A DNA stretch of 64,000 bases from Myrica gale (Eukaryota > Streptophyta > Magnoliopsida > Fagales > Myricaceae), in NCBI GenBank assembly GCA_963930655.1, contig OZ005605.1:13895501-13959500 (forward strand). The letters are read 5' to 3'. The translations under genes and the position numbers were made by a program. This document shows, in pieces, positions 43,701 to 53,606 of this stretch (position 1 is its first letter; each line of letters opens with the position of its first letter). The notes under the pieces are model-generated. The model saw nothing but the letters and a program-made list of their open reading frames with translations. It made no database searches and was not told the origin of the DNA.

Positions 43701-46700
43701 TGCTTTTTTCAGGACTCTCCTGAAGTTCACGTTAATGCAGCGGAAACACTTTGCGCTATTACTAGATTTGCTCCACCTGGGCTTGCTGCTAAAATTTCCA
43801 GCCCAAGGTAGCATTTAATTTCCATCTCATGTTAGGAATATGCATATTGTTCTGCTATGGTTTTTCAGTTGATGATATAAAGTGTATAATTTTTTGGTTG
43901 CAGTTTTATAGGAAGGTTATTTCTTCATGCTTTGGAAGACTCACGACCAAAGTCTGTTCTTGTCAACTCATTGTCTGTGTGCATATCTTTGTTAGACCCT
44001 AAGAGGCTAACGTTCGGAGTATATCATGCATACAACCGCCAAATACCTCAGGGATCTACAATAGTTGCTAATCCTGAGACAGTTAAAGGCATGCTAGAAA
44101 GCCTAAGTAAGGGTAACTTCTTTCATGTTTTTTTTTTAGTTTCTAGACTATTTAACATTTCCCCTGATTCTCTCTCTTTTCTTATTCTATTTGGGAACTG
44201 TCTCTTCCAAACCTTATGAGTAGTCCTTTGCTTAAAGTTTCACCAGCTATTTACTTTGGCCTTTCCTAATTAGGATTATGTTTCCTAACATTCCTGCTGG
44301 AGTGAGGTTTTCAATTTCACATTCATAATGATAGAGAGGTGTCTTATCAAAAAAAGTTAATCCTTAATTTCTTAGCTTGTATGGTTTAGGTGTCTCAGTA
44401 TAGTCCTTTGTACTGTTACACATTTTTTTTAATAAAGGTAATGTTACTTGTAAAAAAAAAACTGATAGAGAGAATGAAGAGAAGATGACTCATAAAATAA
44501 GAGCAAGGTGTGTGAGGATGGGAAAGGTTTTGTGGAGAAGTAATAGGAGTGATTGGCAGTTTTTTTGGGGAGGATGTTAATTGTGTAGTAGATGGCTGGA
44601 GGATATGTTTTTGACATGATGTGTGTTGGGATTTTGGCCTTAAAGATGCTTTACTTCTGTAGCTTCATAGCATGTGGATTGGAATTTGTTGCTTCATATG
44701 CTGTGTTGGGAGTTGCTGCTGAGTGGAAAGTTTAAGGTCCAGTTTGTTAATGATATTTTGAGTGGATTGAGTACTGTATCACTTTTCTCCCATGAGATCA
44801 GTTTGCTAAACTTCACCCCTCAACTTCACCCATCAGTTAGTGGAGGTCTCTAGAAATGTTGCCTTTTTTTTTTGTGGATAGGTGCTTGGATAAAATACTG
44901 ACAATAGATAAAGTTATCCAATGTAGTTGGAGGCCTGAATTCTGTGGCAGGAGTTAATGAGTATTTTATCAAGAAATTTTTAGAATAGGAATGCAACTAA
45001 TAATTCAGACTACATGAGAACTGTTTTGATGTACCTGTGGAGTTGTAACAAATTGTGGGTTTGGCCATTAGAACAAACAAGTTTTGGGTGGCAATTTTGC
45101 TAGTTGAGGGTGACATAAATGTGCTCATAAGCATAAAGGAACGAACTTTGCCAGCTGATATACTCTGTCCGGGTAAACTTTGTGTCATCAACTTTTGCAT
45201 TGAATGGAAGCTCTATAATTTCTTGAAAATGTTAGATGCCTTGGTATTGGTATACTGGGATCGGGCCCACGAGAATCCATATTAGGATTAGAACCCACAA
45301 TATAGAGACCAACCATGGAGGACACTGAAGCTGCTGAATCGATTGGCACAATAGTATTGAGCACATGGGTACTAACTTATTAAGTCAGGTGTGAGGATCA
45401 TTATGGTAATCCTGGAGAAGAGATTATGTCTGTCGATACAGTTGTTGAGTACTTTTCTTTCCCAAGTCAAAGTAAATATTGACCATACCATATATTATAT
45501 TGCAGGTGATTTACTCAAGCTTTTAGATGTTTCATCGGCAGAGAATCTCCTGTTAACTACATATGGCAAGTTGCAGCCACCTCTTGGAAAACATCGCCTA
45601 AAGGTAAAATGGGTGTTTCAGAAACCTTTTCAATTTAGTAGAAGTTTGAATATTAAAATGTGATTCCTCTGTAATTATGGACTGTTACTGGTTGCTGATC
45701 ATCTTAGTTTGGTTGTACATGTTGGCTAACATTTGTTCGAGATCCATATTCTCTATAGAATGAATCTGCGGATGCTGATTAGCCATCTTGGCAACTTAAG
45801 CTGATTGTTACTGATAATGGAGTTCTTCAGATTGTAGAGTTCATCTCGGTTTTAGTGACAGTTGGCAGCGAATCTGCGGAGAAGGAATTAATCAATCTTG
45901 GTGCTGTTCAAAGAATTTTAGACTTGTTCCTTGAGTAAGTTGGGAAAAAGAAATTGTCATTTCTGAATCGCAAGCGGATACTACCCTTATTCCTCTGTTT
46001 GCTTGGATACTACCCTTATTCCTCTGTTTGGTTGTGAAGGTACCCATATAATAACTTCCTGCACCATCACATAGAGAATATCATAGTGTCATGCTTGGAG
46101 AGCAAGAATGCTCCTCTTATAGAACATCTTCTTAATGAGTGCAATCTCATTGGGAGAATTCTTGAAGCTGAAAAGAATAACAACTTGACAACTGATTCAA
46201 ACAAGGTAGTGGTGCATTGCTCTCTAGATAACCAATATCTCCACCTCAGGAGAGGTCTTACTTCTCTTTCTACATTCTAGTAACATTCTGGATATGTGGC
46301 TGCATTATGTGGAATCGATATTTGAGAATATTATTTTTTTCTTGTGTCTGCAGCCAACTGTCCCTGCTGAGGGTAGATTACCCCCCAGGATAGGGAATAT
46401 TGGACACATAACACATATATCTAACAAACTTGTTCAATTGGGGAATAGCAGCAGTGAGATCCTGGCACATTTACAGGTTTATTCCTGAGTCTCAAATGGT
46501 TGTCATTATTGATGTATTTATCATATCAGTATGTTTGTATTCACTTTGAGAAGTTGCGTCGCGTCTATATTATAGTCAAGTTCAGTATGATGGCTCTTTG
46601 GCCTTTAAAAGTTAATTTGTCCAGAAATTTGATTGCTAAAATATCTGGTTGTTCCAACTATGTTTCAATGAGATCAAAATATACCTGGTAGTCCTACTGT

Positions 46701-49700
46701 GACTTCCACTTTGGATCATACTTAGTAGGTTGCTTGTGGTGTTGTTATTAAACACGTTTATCTGTGAAATGTATTTGGAATTGTTGCTGCAAAAGTTCAA
46801 TGACCATTTGCCCATTTAGCATTTTCATCTTCAGACTCATTGTTTATAGTGGTTTTGCCGTTTAGCAGGAAAATAGTGAATGGAAGGATTGGTATACAAA
46901 TATTCTATCACAGCGGAATGCGGTGGAAAATGTCTATCAGTGGGCCTGTGGGTATGTTCTCTTCACCTCAAAGTTATTAGTCTCTCATTTGCAGTTCAAT
47001 GTATGCTGGTAAAGGCTTGAGGGAACGAAACTAATGTTTTCTCATGTACTAATGAAAGGCTTGAGGGAACGAAACTAATGTTTTCTCATGTACTAATGAT
47101 TATTCCATGCACGGTCCAAATAGGCAAGATTTATGTCATTAGAAATCACTCTTGCATTTCAACCTTCAACCTTCATCTGCAATCAGTCACCATTAGCAGG
47201 TCAGCCTGATGAAAACCATAAATTTGAATCCCAACCCAACCTAGTCATAGAAACTTCATCTGTTTAGGTGCCAATGATGTGCTGCTCAAATGGCTCTGAG
47301 TTCCTCTCATAAGAGCTAGGTGGAGGGCGAGGTCTTGCAAGACCCACTGGATATATATATTCAATTCATAGTGAATTGATTTTTTTTAGGTGTTTGGTTG
47401 CTTTCCCATTATACAGCATCATTCGGTTAGTACATTTTTCAAGCTGAATTAATGAAGAAGTCATGAAATGTTCTCATGGTAGTGTTACTAGTGTATCAAA
47501 TGATCCGATTGCTATAGGATCAACAATGGTGTGTTAGAACAGCGACACGTTACTTGTTGGTTTTAAGCAATTCTGTGCCGTGGGCTATATAATTTGCTCC
47601 GGTGTTGGAAGACTTTGGTTTCATCTAGAATTGCTATCTACGTTTGGGCTACTCATGGGAAAATTCTGACTATTGACAACTTAAGGAGGGACATTTGCTT
47701 GATCAATTGGTGTTATTTGTGCAAGAGTGATGGAGAGTTGGTTGATCATATCCTTCTTCACTGCTTGGTTGCAAGAGGGATGTGGTTACATATGCTTAGA
47801 AGTCTGAACTTTGCTTGGGTTATGCCTAGGAGGGTGGTTGAAGTGTTGGAGGAGGATGTTTGAGGAGCCAATTGCATTGGCCATTTGGAAGATGATTCCT
47901 TCTTATATTTGGTGGAGTTTGTGGAGGGAAAGGAATGGTAGACGCTTTGAGGACAGGGCTTTTGGAGCGTTTGAGGGGCTCGATGTTGCAATCTCTTTTT
48001 CTTTGGGCTAATTCGGTTTTAGGGTGTCATTTTTCGGGTTGTCCGGATTTCCTTAGTTTTTTAGCTTGTATGGTTTAGATGTTTTCAGTATAGTCTCTTG
48101 TACTGTGAACATTCTTTTCTAATAAAGTTTAACTTTTTAAAAAAAAGTAAATGTAAGTAAGGCTGTCAATAAGTGAGGTAAGTTGGGCATGGCTTTGAGA
48201 ACCAGTTACTGTTTATACCTGCAAACTCTTCATGTTTGATACCTCTCATCTGTTCATACGTTGGGTATAAAATTGAGAAATCAAGTGGGTAATAATCATG
48301 GCTAATGTAAAAAATGTGACGTTTTAACTGCTTGCTCCCTTGCCCTATATCCTTCATGTTCATCATGTTTGATCACTTCTTACAGGCGGCCGACAGCATT
48401 GCAAGATCGGACTAGGGATAGCGATGATGATGATTACCAAGATAGAGACTATGATGTTGCAGCCCTAGCGAATAACTTAAGCCAGGCTTTTCGATATGGC
48501 ATTTACAGCAATGATGATATGGATGAGGTACATTTTTTGACTTGTTATAATAGCTCTTAGTTTAGTTCTATGTAGTCTTTGAAGATAAGAAACAACTATG
48601 TTTATCGAATTACAAAAGGGAGAAATTTAAGGTTTTTTCCGATAATGGTACTTAAAAATAAGGGAGGTGGCAGAGTGGGGAGAGGATCTTACTATAGCTA
48701 CAATTTATTGAAGTTAACTACAAAGACAGGATGTATGAAGCTTACATCTATGACATCCATCATGACCCATCTTATTAGTTTTTGGGCTGTACCTAGAGAA
48801 ATGTTGAATACAGTGTGGACAAATTACCTTATTCATTTGTGATTGATAAGTGATTCTACGAAATCATGTGCACCGTATTTGCAACAAAATTCAAGAAAAC
48901 AACACCAGAGAGCCTAATACAAACAGAATTTATGTTTTCTTACTCTTCAGCTTTCTTTATTTTGCAGCTACTTAAAACTCCATACTCACATGTTTCCTCA
49001 AGCTACCAAGTAATCCAACCTAAAAAATGCCCCTGAAGATCCTCTCCTGAATTCATTTTTCCATGTGATGCTCGAGTCAGGAGTAAAGCTGATACTAACA
49101 TTTGCCTATTTATGCTGTCTATTATCTTCTCTTAACACATTTGGACAACCTCACTTTATGGTCCCAAGATTATAGAAGAACTTAATCTTGGGGTCTAGAT
49201 ACAAACAATTGAAGTTACACTTGTTTACCCAACTAGTAAGCCTATTTCAACTTTAATCTGCTATCTCCCTGATCATGTTCTTTGTTCGGTTAAAGTGTCA
49301 TGAGTTCTAACTGTATTCGGCAATTGAGAACTGTGCCTTATGAATGTTGATTTTCCTGTATTTCATATAACACCACAGAAAGGTCAGTGGCACACTGCGT
49401 GTGACTGCACTGTTGACTGTTCTTAGTTTAGTTTTTTTGACTTGTTCCTATTTTTGTTCATCCTATTACTCTACTGTGGTCATAACCGTGTCCAATTTTT
49501 TCAGGGTCATGGCTCACTTGAACGAGATGATGAGGTATGATATACACAGACTTCTCGGTATGAGTAAGAAGGCAGATCTTTTGAATAGAATTAGCAGGGG
49601 TTTCTTATTAGAATATTGGTAATTCCACTATGTTGGTAGGAAAATATAAGGTGATGGTTGTTCATGTGTTTTTGTCTGTTGAGCCCTATGTCTTTCCACT

Positions 49701-52595
49701 ATCCTAGAGTGATCTTAGGTATATGAAAGGTATCATCTTTCCACTATCCTGGTAGAGGTTTTAGCCAGGAATTGAGTTTATCACCAGTAGAAGACGTTAC
49801 AGAAAGCATTTTAGTTTAAAGTTGATGAGGAAGACCAATATTTCTAGTAACTATGAATACTAAACCCTTACAAAAGTGGCAGTTCTTTTTCTTTTGGTTC
49901 AAATAAGTGACTAGGGGAATTTTTCTTTCTCCCTTTTAGAGATCGTTTGTGGCATTGCGCTTCAAGAGTGATTTGCTGTGCAGTCATTGTTTTAGCATTA
50001 AACGGAGATATGGTTTTATATGCCTTTTTTCTTCCTGGAAATTATACTGTGAGATATTATCTGCTTTGTTTGTTGGGGATGAATTTAATATTGTTAACAT
50101 GAATGCATGTCGTGGAAAAAGTAAATTTGGTTATTTTATGAACAGTTGTATTGTGATGAGCCATACATGAATCAGTTTTCTCAAGTCATAGGCAAAGACA
50201 AACTTATGTGGGCTAAAGAAATATGTCAACTGTTGAGTAAATTGTATAGTTGGACTTTACTAGGGCTATCATTAGTCATAATCCATCCTGGTTAGTGGTG
50301 ATTACATCCAGCGGTAGGCTGTCAAGTAAAATAGTGCTTGCGGTTTTTCCCCGGTTTTTTTCCCAAGAGTAGTCTACATCAAGGAGCGGTATTTTGGGGA
50401 ATAAAAAAGGACGAGAGTTTTGTTCATCGCATGCATGGTTTTGATCATTATCTCACTTCACATGCATTTCATACATAGCAACTATTGTCTTTCTCTGATA
50501 GCTGGCTGTTTGATTGGGAAGTAGATTAATTATGGATAAGTTTCTTTTGTGGGTACTTGGCAGGATGTGTACTTTGATGATGAATCTGCTGAAGTTGTTT
50601 TATCTTCCCTGCGGTTGGGAGATGACCAAGAAAGGTAGGCACAATGTCTTCTCTGGCCTTTTTCCTTTTTCTCAATTCAAATTCTGTATTAGAACTTGCT
50701 TTCTGTTGTCCATGGGAACCAGTTATCTTGTGTTCTGTTTTCTTGGTTTCCTTTTTTTTGGGGGGGGGGGGGGGAGGGGATGTGTAGGCCAATGTTGTTG
50801 AAAGCTTCAACTGAACTTATTTGCAAAGGCCTTATGAAGCCTGCGTGTAAAGCACCGCAAGTGCACACCTAATCAAACTGATGCATACACTGTTTCAATT
50901 ATCATGCCTAAATAACTTCTAGGAGAGAGGTTGTAATGTACAATAGGAAAATTTCAAAAGATCATGATAGTAAAGTGCCTCTTTGTGTTTCAGGCAGGCC
51001 GGGGGTGTGGGGGGGGGGGGGGGTTCTGGAAAGTGATATTCTTGGGTTTTTAGGTAAGAGTACAACAACAACGAAGAGCTCTGGACGGAAGAATAATTTA
51101 ATAAAGAAGGAAATATTTATGTTATTTTTGTCCAGCTCATGATGGTTAAAGAGAGCAAGAAAGGATAGTGTTCCGGAAAGAGGGGGGAGGAACCATCGCA
51201 TTGGAGTGAGAATAACAAAACAGTGGTCAAATCAACTTAGATTGGTCACTGATCCAAAGACTTTTTCGTATTGAACCACGTGAACTGTGGAGGAATGAAA
51301 AGGTGTACTTTTTGTGCCTGGGCCTTCAACGAAAACGTGCATGCGCTTAATTGAGTTCGCTTTACTTTTAAGCCTGAAAACTGCTTTTACCCTGGCATGC
51401 TCAGTGCCCTTAGTATGTCTCGTTACACTTTTACAACATTGGTGTAGGTTGCAACCAACTTTTTATAGGGCTCTAGTTGAATTTCAGTAGATCTCCGCAG
51501 CCAAGAGTGTACAGAAGGAAAATTTGGCCTTTCAGAAAACCAGTGTGTGCCTGCTGATCAGACTAGGACTGCAGCGTCAGTGTTTGCTTAAATTACAATT
51601 GGGTCTGGGAGTTTGTTTTAAATTTTGTGAAAGATTTTATATCTGAGTGGTGACTTCTTGTGACTTTGGTTTACTGCGCATTTGAGAATGCAGTAGGTCA
51701 AAATGATCACAAGGCTCGTAGCAATGCTTCTTTGGCTTTATTCTCTTGGCTGGCCCTGTGATACTGAGGATAAGCTTCTAAACGATTTATTAGGCATTGA
51801 ATAGTGTGCTTACTGTGCTGTTTTCTTTGGTGTAATTATCAGAGAAAGGATAGTGTTTTTACTGTGCTGTCATTCTGCCTATTTTTTCATATATACTATA
51901 TGGTGTTGTAGTGCAGATATCTTTTAGTATACTATCCGTTTGGCTTGACCTATTTTATTTTCGCATGCGGTGGGTGCAGTGCCTCACTTTTTACAAATTC
52001 CAATTGGTTTGCTTTTGAGGACGACAGAGTTGCCAATGAACGATCAACTGGCTCACTCGGTTCTCCTTCACCAAGTACTGAGGGGGCCGATGTTATAAAT
52101 GGTGGCAGTGGTGATAATGTTACTGTTGGTGAAGATGATGACTTGGTTGACACTGCAACATCTTCCCCAGAAGTAGGAACAAAATCAGAAGACACTGCAC
52201 ATCTCATGTCTAATGATTTAAGAGAAACAGGACACGATGAAACAGATAAGCCACCTGAATGGGTTGAATGGAGGGAGAATTCGGATTCCAGTGATCATTC
52301 TGGGGTTCTGCCCAATGGTGAGATTCAAGTTGGATCAAAACCTAGAGAGCCTGATGCACCTGAACTGTCCTCATCCACTGATGTATTGGAGAAGAACGAT
52401 GAAACCACTACTGGACAGTTGCTAGGATCGGATGAGGAGACCTCAAGTTTGGCTGCTTCCAAGCCGGTAGAATTGGGTAATGGGAATCCTAGTTTAGAAT
52501 CGACCACTCCTGATGACGTGGTGATAGCTGAAGGAACCGAAGGGGCTCCTGAGGCAGAAGATGGCAAAAAAGACAATGAACAAACAGGGAACTAA
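31769..52595 (+). CDS. SAPS-family regulatory subunit of protein phosphatase 6
   Basis: Spliced gene with 19 coding exons (listed in the next entry), 2343 bases, 780 residues. The SAPS family (yeast SIT4-associated proteins, animal PP6R1-3) binds the PP6 catalytic subunit and directs its substrate choice; in plants the role is less defined. The N-terminus MFWRM...DKENFTLEELLDEDEI...QECKALNGRLI matches the family start. Residues about 60-470 form the helical-repeat SAPS domain (FSKVV, LVDLIGI, VLIRLIGADE, NRQIPQGS, HHIENIIV, GHITHISNKLV). A plant-type block DRTRDSDDDDYQDRDYDVAA lies at about 500-520. NWFAFEDDR near 582 starts an acidic, Ser/Thr-rich, probably disordered tail. The ATG at 31769 is the first after the leader. 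The gene looks intact despite insertions in introns 1, 8, 10 and 15. Confidence 0.93.
32745..32817 (+). mobile_element. Short LINE 3'-tail remnant in intron 1
   Basis: TTTTGTACTGTTTTCAC, TTTTTCTAATGAGATTG and ACTTATAAAAAAG follow the same plan as the ends of the LINE-derived copies at 42756 and 48148. Its 5' end and target duplication were not resolved. Confidence 0.45.
37772..40013 (-). mobile_element. Non-autonomous LINE-derived element, minus copy, in SAPS intron 8
   Basis: Flanked by the target duplication ACCAAATTGTCTATTT (left 37756-37771, partly merged with the T run; right 40014-40029). On its own strand it ends with TTATTTATC plus an A run at 37772, a LINE-style tail. The 2242-bp body holds a 5' leader of about 210 bases, a coding region to 38025, and only about 250 bases of 3' sequence. 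There is no room for endonuclease or RT. It faces its sister copy (40611-42756) head to head, 597 bases apart. Confidence 0.85.
38025..39799 (-). pseudogene. ORF1-like protein of the minus LINE-derived copy
   Basis: The ATG at 39799 opens 283 codons to 38948. A second frame of 328 codons (start 39011, stop 38025) continues in another phase, so one frameshift lies in the 64-base overlap. The N-terminal 110 residues (FRSLVIEAKTFHFSVS, RIGRYGMVWFANLFGKLV, SSRAFLAQKC, GALRIPEG) match the sister copy. A proline/glycine-rich low-complexity middle follows. The C-terminal block (WVLDMVSSVGEMVGLSCGG, LFAALERDR, GRMIRELKGLKSSVNYEG) also matches. The last piece resembles the basic stretch that I recall just before the endonuclease in plant LINE polyproteins. 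Function unproven; possibly RNA binding. Confidence 0.6.
40030..40610. other. Original intron sequence between the two LINE-derived copies
   Basis: A short piece of SAPS intron 8 left between the two insertions. No gene seen. It ends in the left copy of the duplication that flanks the plus element. Confidence 0.6.
40611..42756 (+). mobile_element. Non-autonomous LINE-derived element, plus copy, in SAPS intron 8
   Basis: Flanked by an 18-base target duplication AAGTTTCTGGACACGTCA (40593-40610 and 42757-42774). It starts with a (GA)12-like run and ends TTAATAAAATTGGC...ACTTATAAAAAAAA. The 2146-bp body has the same plan as the minus copy: leader, ORF1-like region, then about 290 bases of LINE tail with no endonuclease or RT. 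Its coding region is more decayed, so it may be older or less constrained. Confidence 0.87.
40680..42480 (+). pseudogene. ORF1-like protein of the plus LINE-derived copy
   Basis: The ATG at 40680 opens FSRCFRIEAKEFQVSVS...SLGRYDAVWLANLASKL...SRAFLAQRC, homologous to the minus copy. A TGA stops it at 41013-41015 where the sister has tryptophan. The frame resumes at 41030-41452 and 41461-42408 in other phases. It then continues from about 42369 (SRKSGGRMLRELKGLKSS). The middle contains an in-frame direct repeat of about 35 codons spaced by 264 bases (41626 and 41890, EVVQVHQL/EVVHVHQL). Clearly inactive. Confidence 0.6.
44339..44462 (+). mobile_element. 5'-truncated LINE tail (124 bp) in SAPS intron 10
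   Basis: The target duplication TGATAGAGAG lies at 44329-44338 and 44463-44472. The insert contains TTAGCTTGTATGGTTTAGG, CCTTTGTACTG, TTTAATAAAGG and an A run. The same words end the LINE fragment at 48040-48148, so both belong to one LINE family. It is a dead-on-arrival copy. Confidence 0.8.
45976..46033 (+). repeat. 29-bp tandem duplication at the acceptor of SAPS exon 13
   Basis: GGATACTACCCTTATTCCTC plus CTGTTTG is present twice, at 45976-46004 and 46005-46033. The repeat doubles the pyrimidine-rich tract just before the exon 13 acceptor at 46039. It may influence splicing. Confidence 0.9.
47011..47098 (+). repeat. 44-bp perfect tandem duplication in SAPS intron 15
   Basis: Units 47011-47054 and 47055-47098 start AAAGGCTTGAGGGAACG and appear identical, which implies a recent duplication. 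Confidence 0.93.
47560..48148 (+). mobile_element. 5'-truncated LINE with RT-associated zinc finger, in SAPS intron 15
   Basis: At 47594-47863 the frame reads GKILTIDNLRRD, CYLCKSDGELVDHILLHC and MWLHML. This is the zf-RVT zinc-binding module (C-x2-C...H-x4-C) found at the C-terminus of plant LINE ORF2. After a frameshift it continues IALAIWKMIPSYIWWSLWRE and NGRRFED. The tail has TTAGCTTGTATGGTTTAG, CTTGTACTGTG, CTAATAAAG and an A run to about 48148. The left end and target duplication were not resolved. It is a pseudogene copy in the same orientation as the host gene. Confidence 0.8.
50760..50779 (+). repeat. G15 run in SAPS intron 18
   Basis: Fifteen G followed by A and four G, preceded by a T run. 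A second G15 run lies at 51009-51023. Both are on the sense strand, able to form quadruplexes, and prone to assembly and sequencing error. Confidence 0.9.
51009..51023 (+). repeat. Second G-rich run in SAPS intron 18
   Basis: About 15 consecutive G preceded by GGGGGTGT. It lies 250 bases downstream of the first run and about 950 bases upstream of the last exon. Confidence 0.9.
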
Positions 52596-53606
52596 TGTGG
52601 ATTTTCAATGACCAGTTTGATTGGGCTAACTCATGTTGCAACATTGCCAGGTGGGAAGATGAATTCTAGGGCTGGGTAGGCGACTGTTACGTTGGAGGCT
52701 TCTGTACATCATGCATGGGGCAGTGCTGTTAAATAGGGTTTTGATGATTCTTTGCCCCCCCACCACGAAAATTGCTCTATTCTCTACCCCTCCCGTCATT
52801 GAGAAAAAATGGAAAGGGCAAGTTCTTAGTTCCGAACTTCTCTGGCAAAATTTTGATGTCTGGTGAATCATTTCCCTTTCGCTAGGTGATGGATTCAACT
52901 GTCACGTGCTGCATGGATGTTTAGCACAAGAATATACGTTTACTGAAACGATTGTCCTTCTAGGTTATGAAGTTTTTTTTTTTAAATGGGAAATTGGTTC
53001 TCATGAATGTTGTGATTATCATACTGTAGCCAACAGGCGCTTCATAATAATATTGTGGATTTCGGTCCTCACGTTTTCTCTACTGTACCAACACAGCCTA
53101 CAAGCCAAACATGTTGGGCGGCTTCCTGTGGCTTGCGGGCACGGCTCCCGTGTGGAGTCTTAGTAAATTACACCCCACGGTTTAGAATGGGAACCTCTTT
53201 ATCTTTTCAATGCTTTATTTATTTTATGTGAAAAGCACTCGTCTCATGTTCTGTTAGAATGTGATCTCAATGTTGAGGAGTTAGGCATCCAATCAAAGGA
53301 AACGAGTAGTGGGTGTAGGCCTCTGGGATAGAGACTATTATGCCTCTCTTACCTAAGACCTAAATTTTCACTCAAGCCTATGGATGCCCAGGTTACACTA
53401 AATATGGTGTATCCACCTAGATCTGGCAAAAAGCTGTTCACGTTGAGCCCACCTTCTAAATGTCTTTTTAATATTCACCAGGTTCTCGGTAAAGATGCAA
53501 AACCCTCAGAACAACGATTCTCAGAGTAATTGAAAGTTGTCCGGGACGACGGCGTTGTCACCAACTAACACTTTTTCTTTGTTTTCTAGGCAATTAATAA
53601 AATATA
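52596..53606 (+). other. 3' untranslated and downstream region of the SAPS gene
   Basis: After the TAA at 52593-52595 no further conserved frame continues. The only clear AATAAA in the next kilobase is at 53596-53601, which would give a 3' UTR of about 1 kb. An earlier noncanonical signal is equally possible. Short open frames here have no recognisable domain. Confidence 0.4.

Larger units (their letters stand above)
31769..52595 (+). other. Exon map of the SAPS gene
   Basis: Coding exons: 31769-31807, 33468-33571, 35336-35422, 35506-35581, 35668-35742, 35919-35972, 36747-36806, 37169-37285, 43713-43807, 43904-44106, 45506-45603, 45831-45934, 46040-46205, 46354-46476, 46869-46951, 48386-48527, 49505-49534, 50564-50634, 51980-52595. 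Every intron starts GT and ends AG, and the joined frame has no internal stop. Exon 17 is only 30 bases. Intron 8 (6427 bases) is swollen by two LINE-derived elements. Exon 15 has a TTTAGCAG double acceptor; use of the first AG would add one glutamine. The boundaries were placed by eye from consensus sites plus family conservation. Exons 1-18 are mutually confirmed by phase; the acidic tail rests on a single open frame. Confidence 0.88.
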
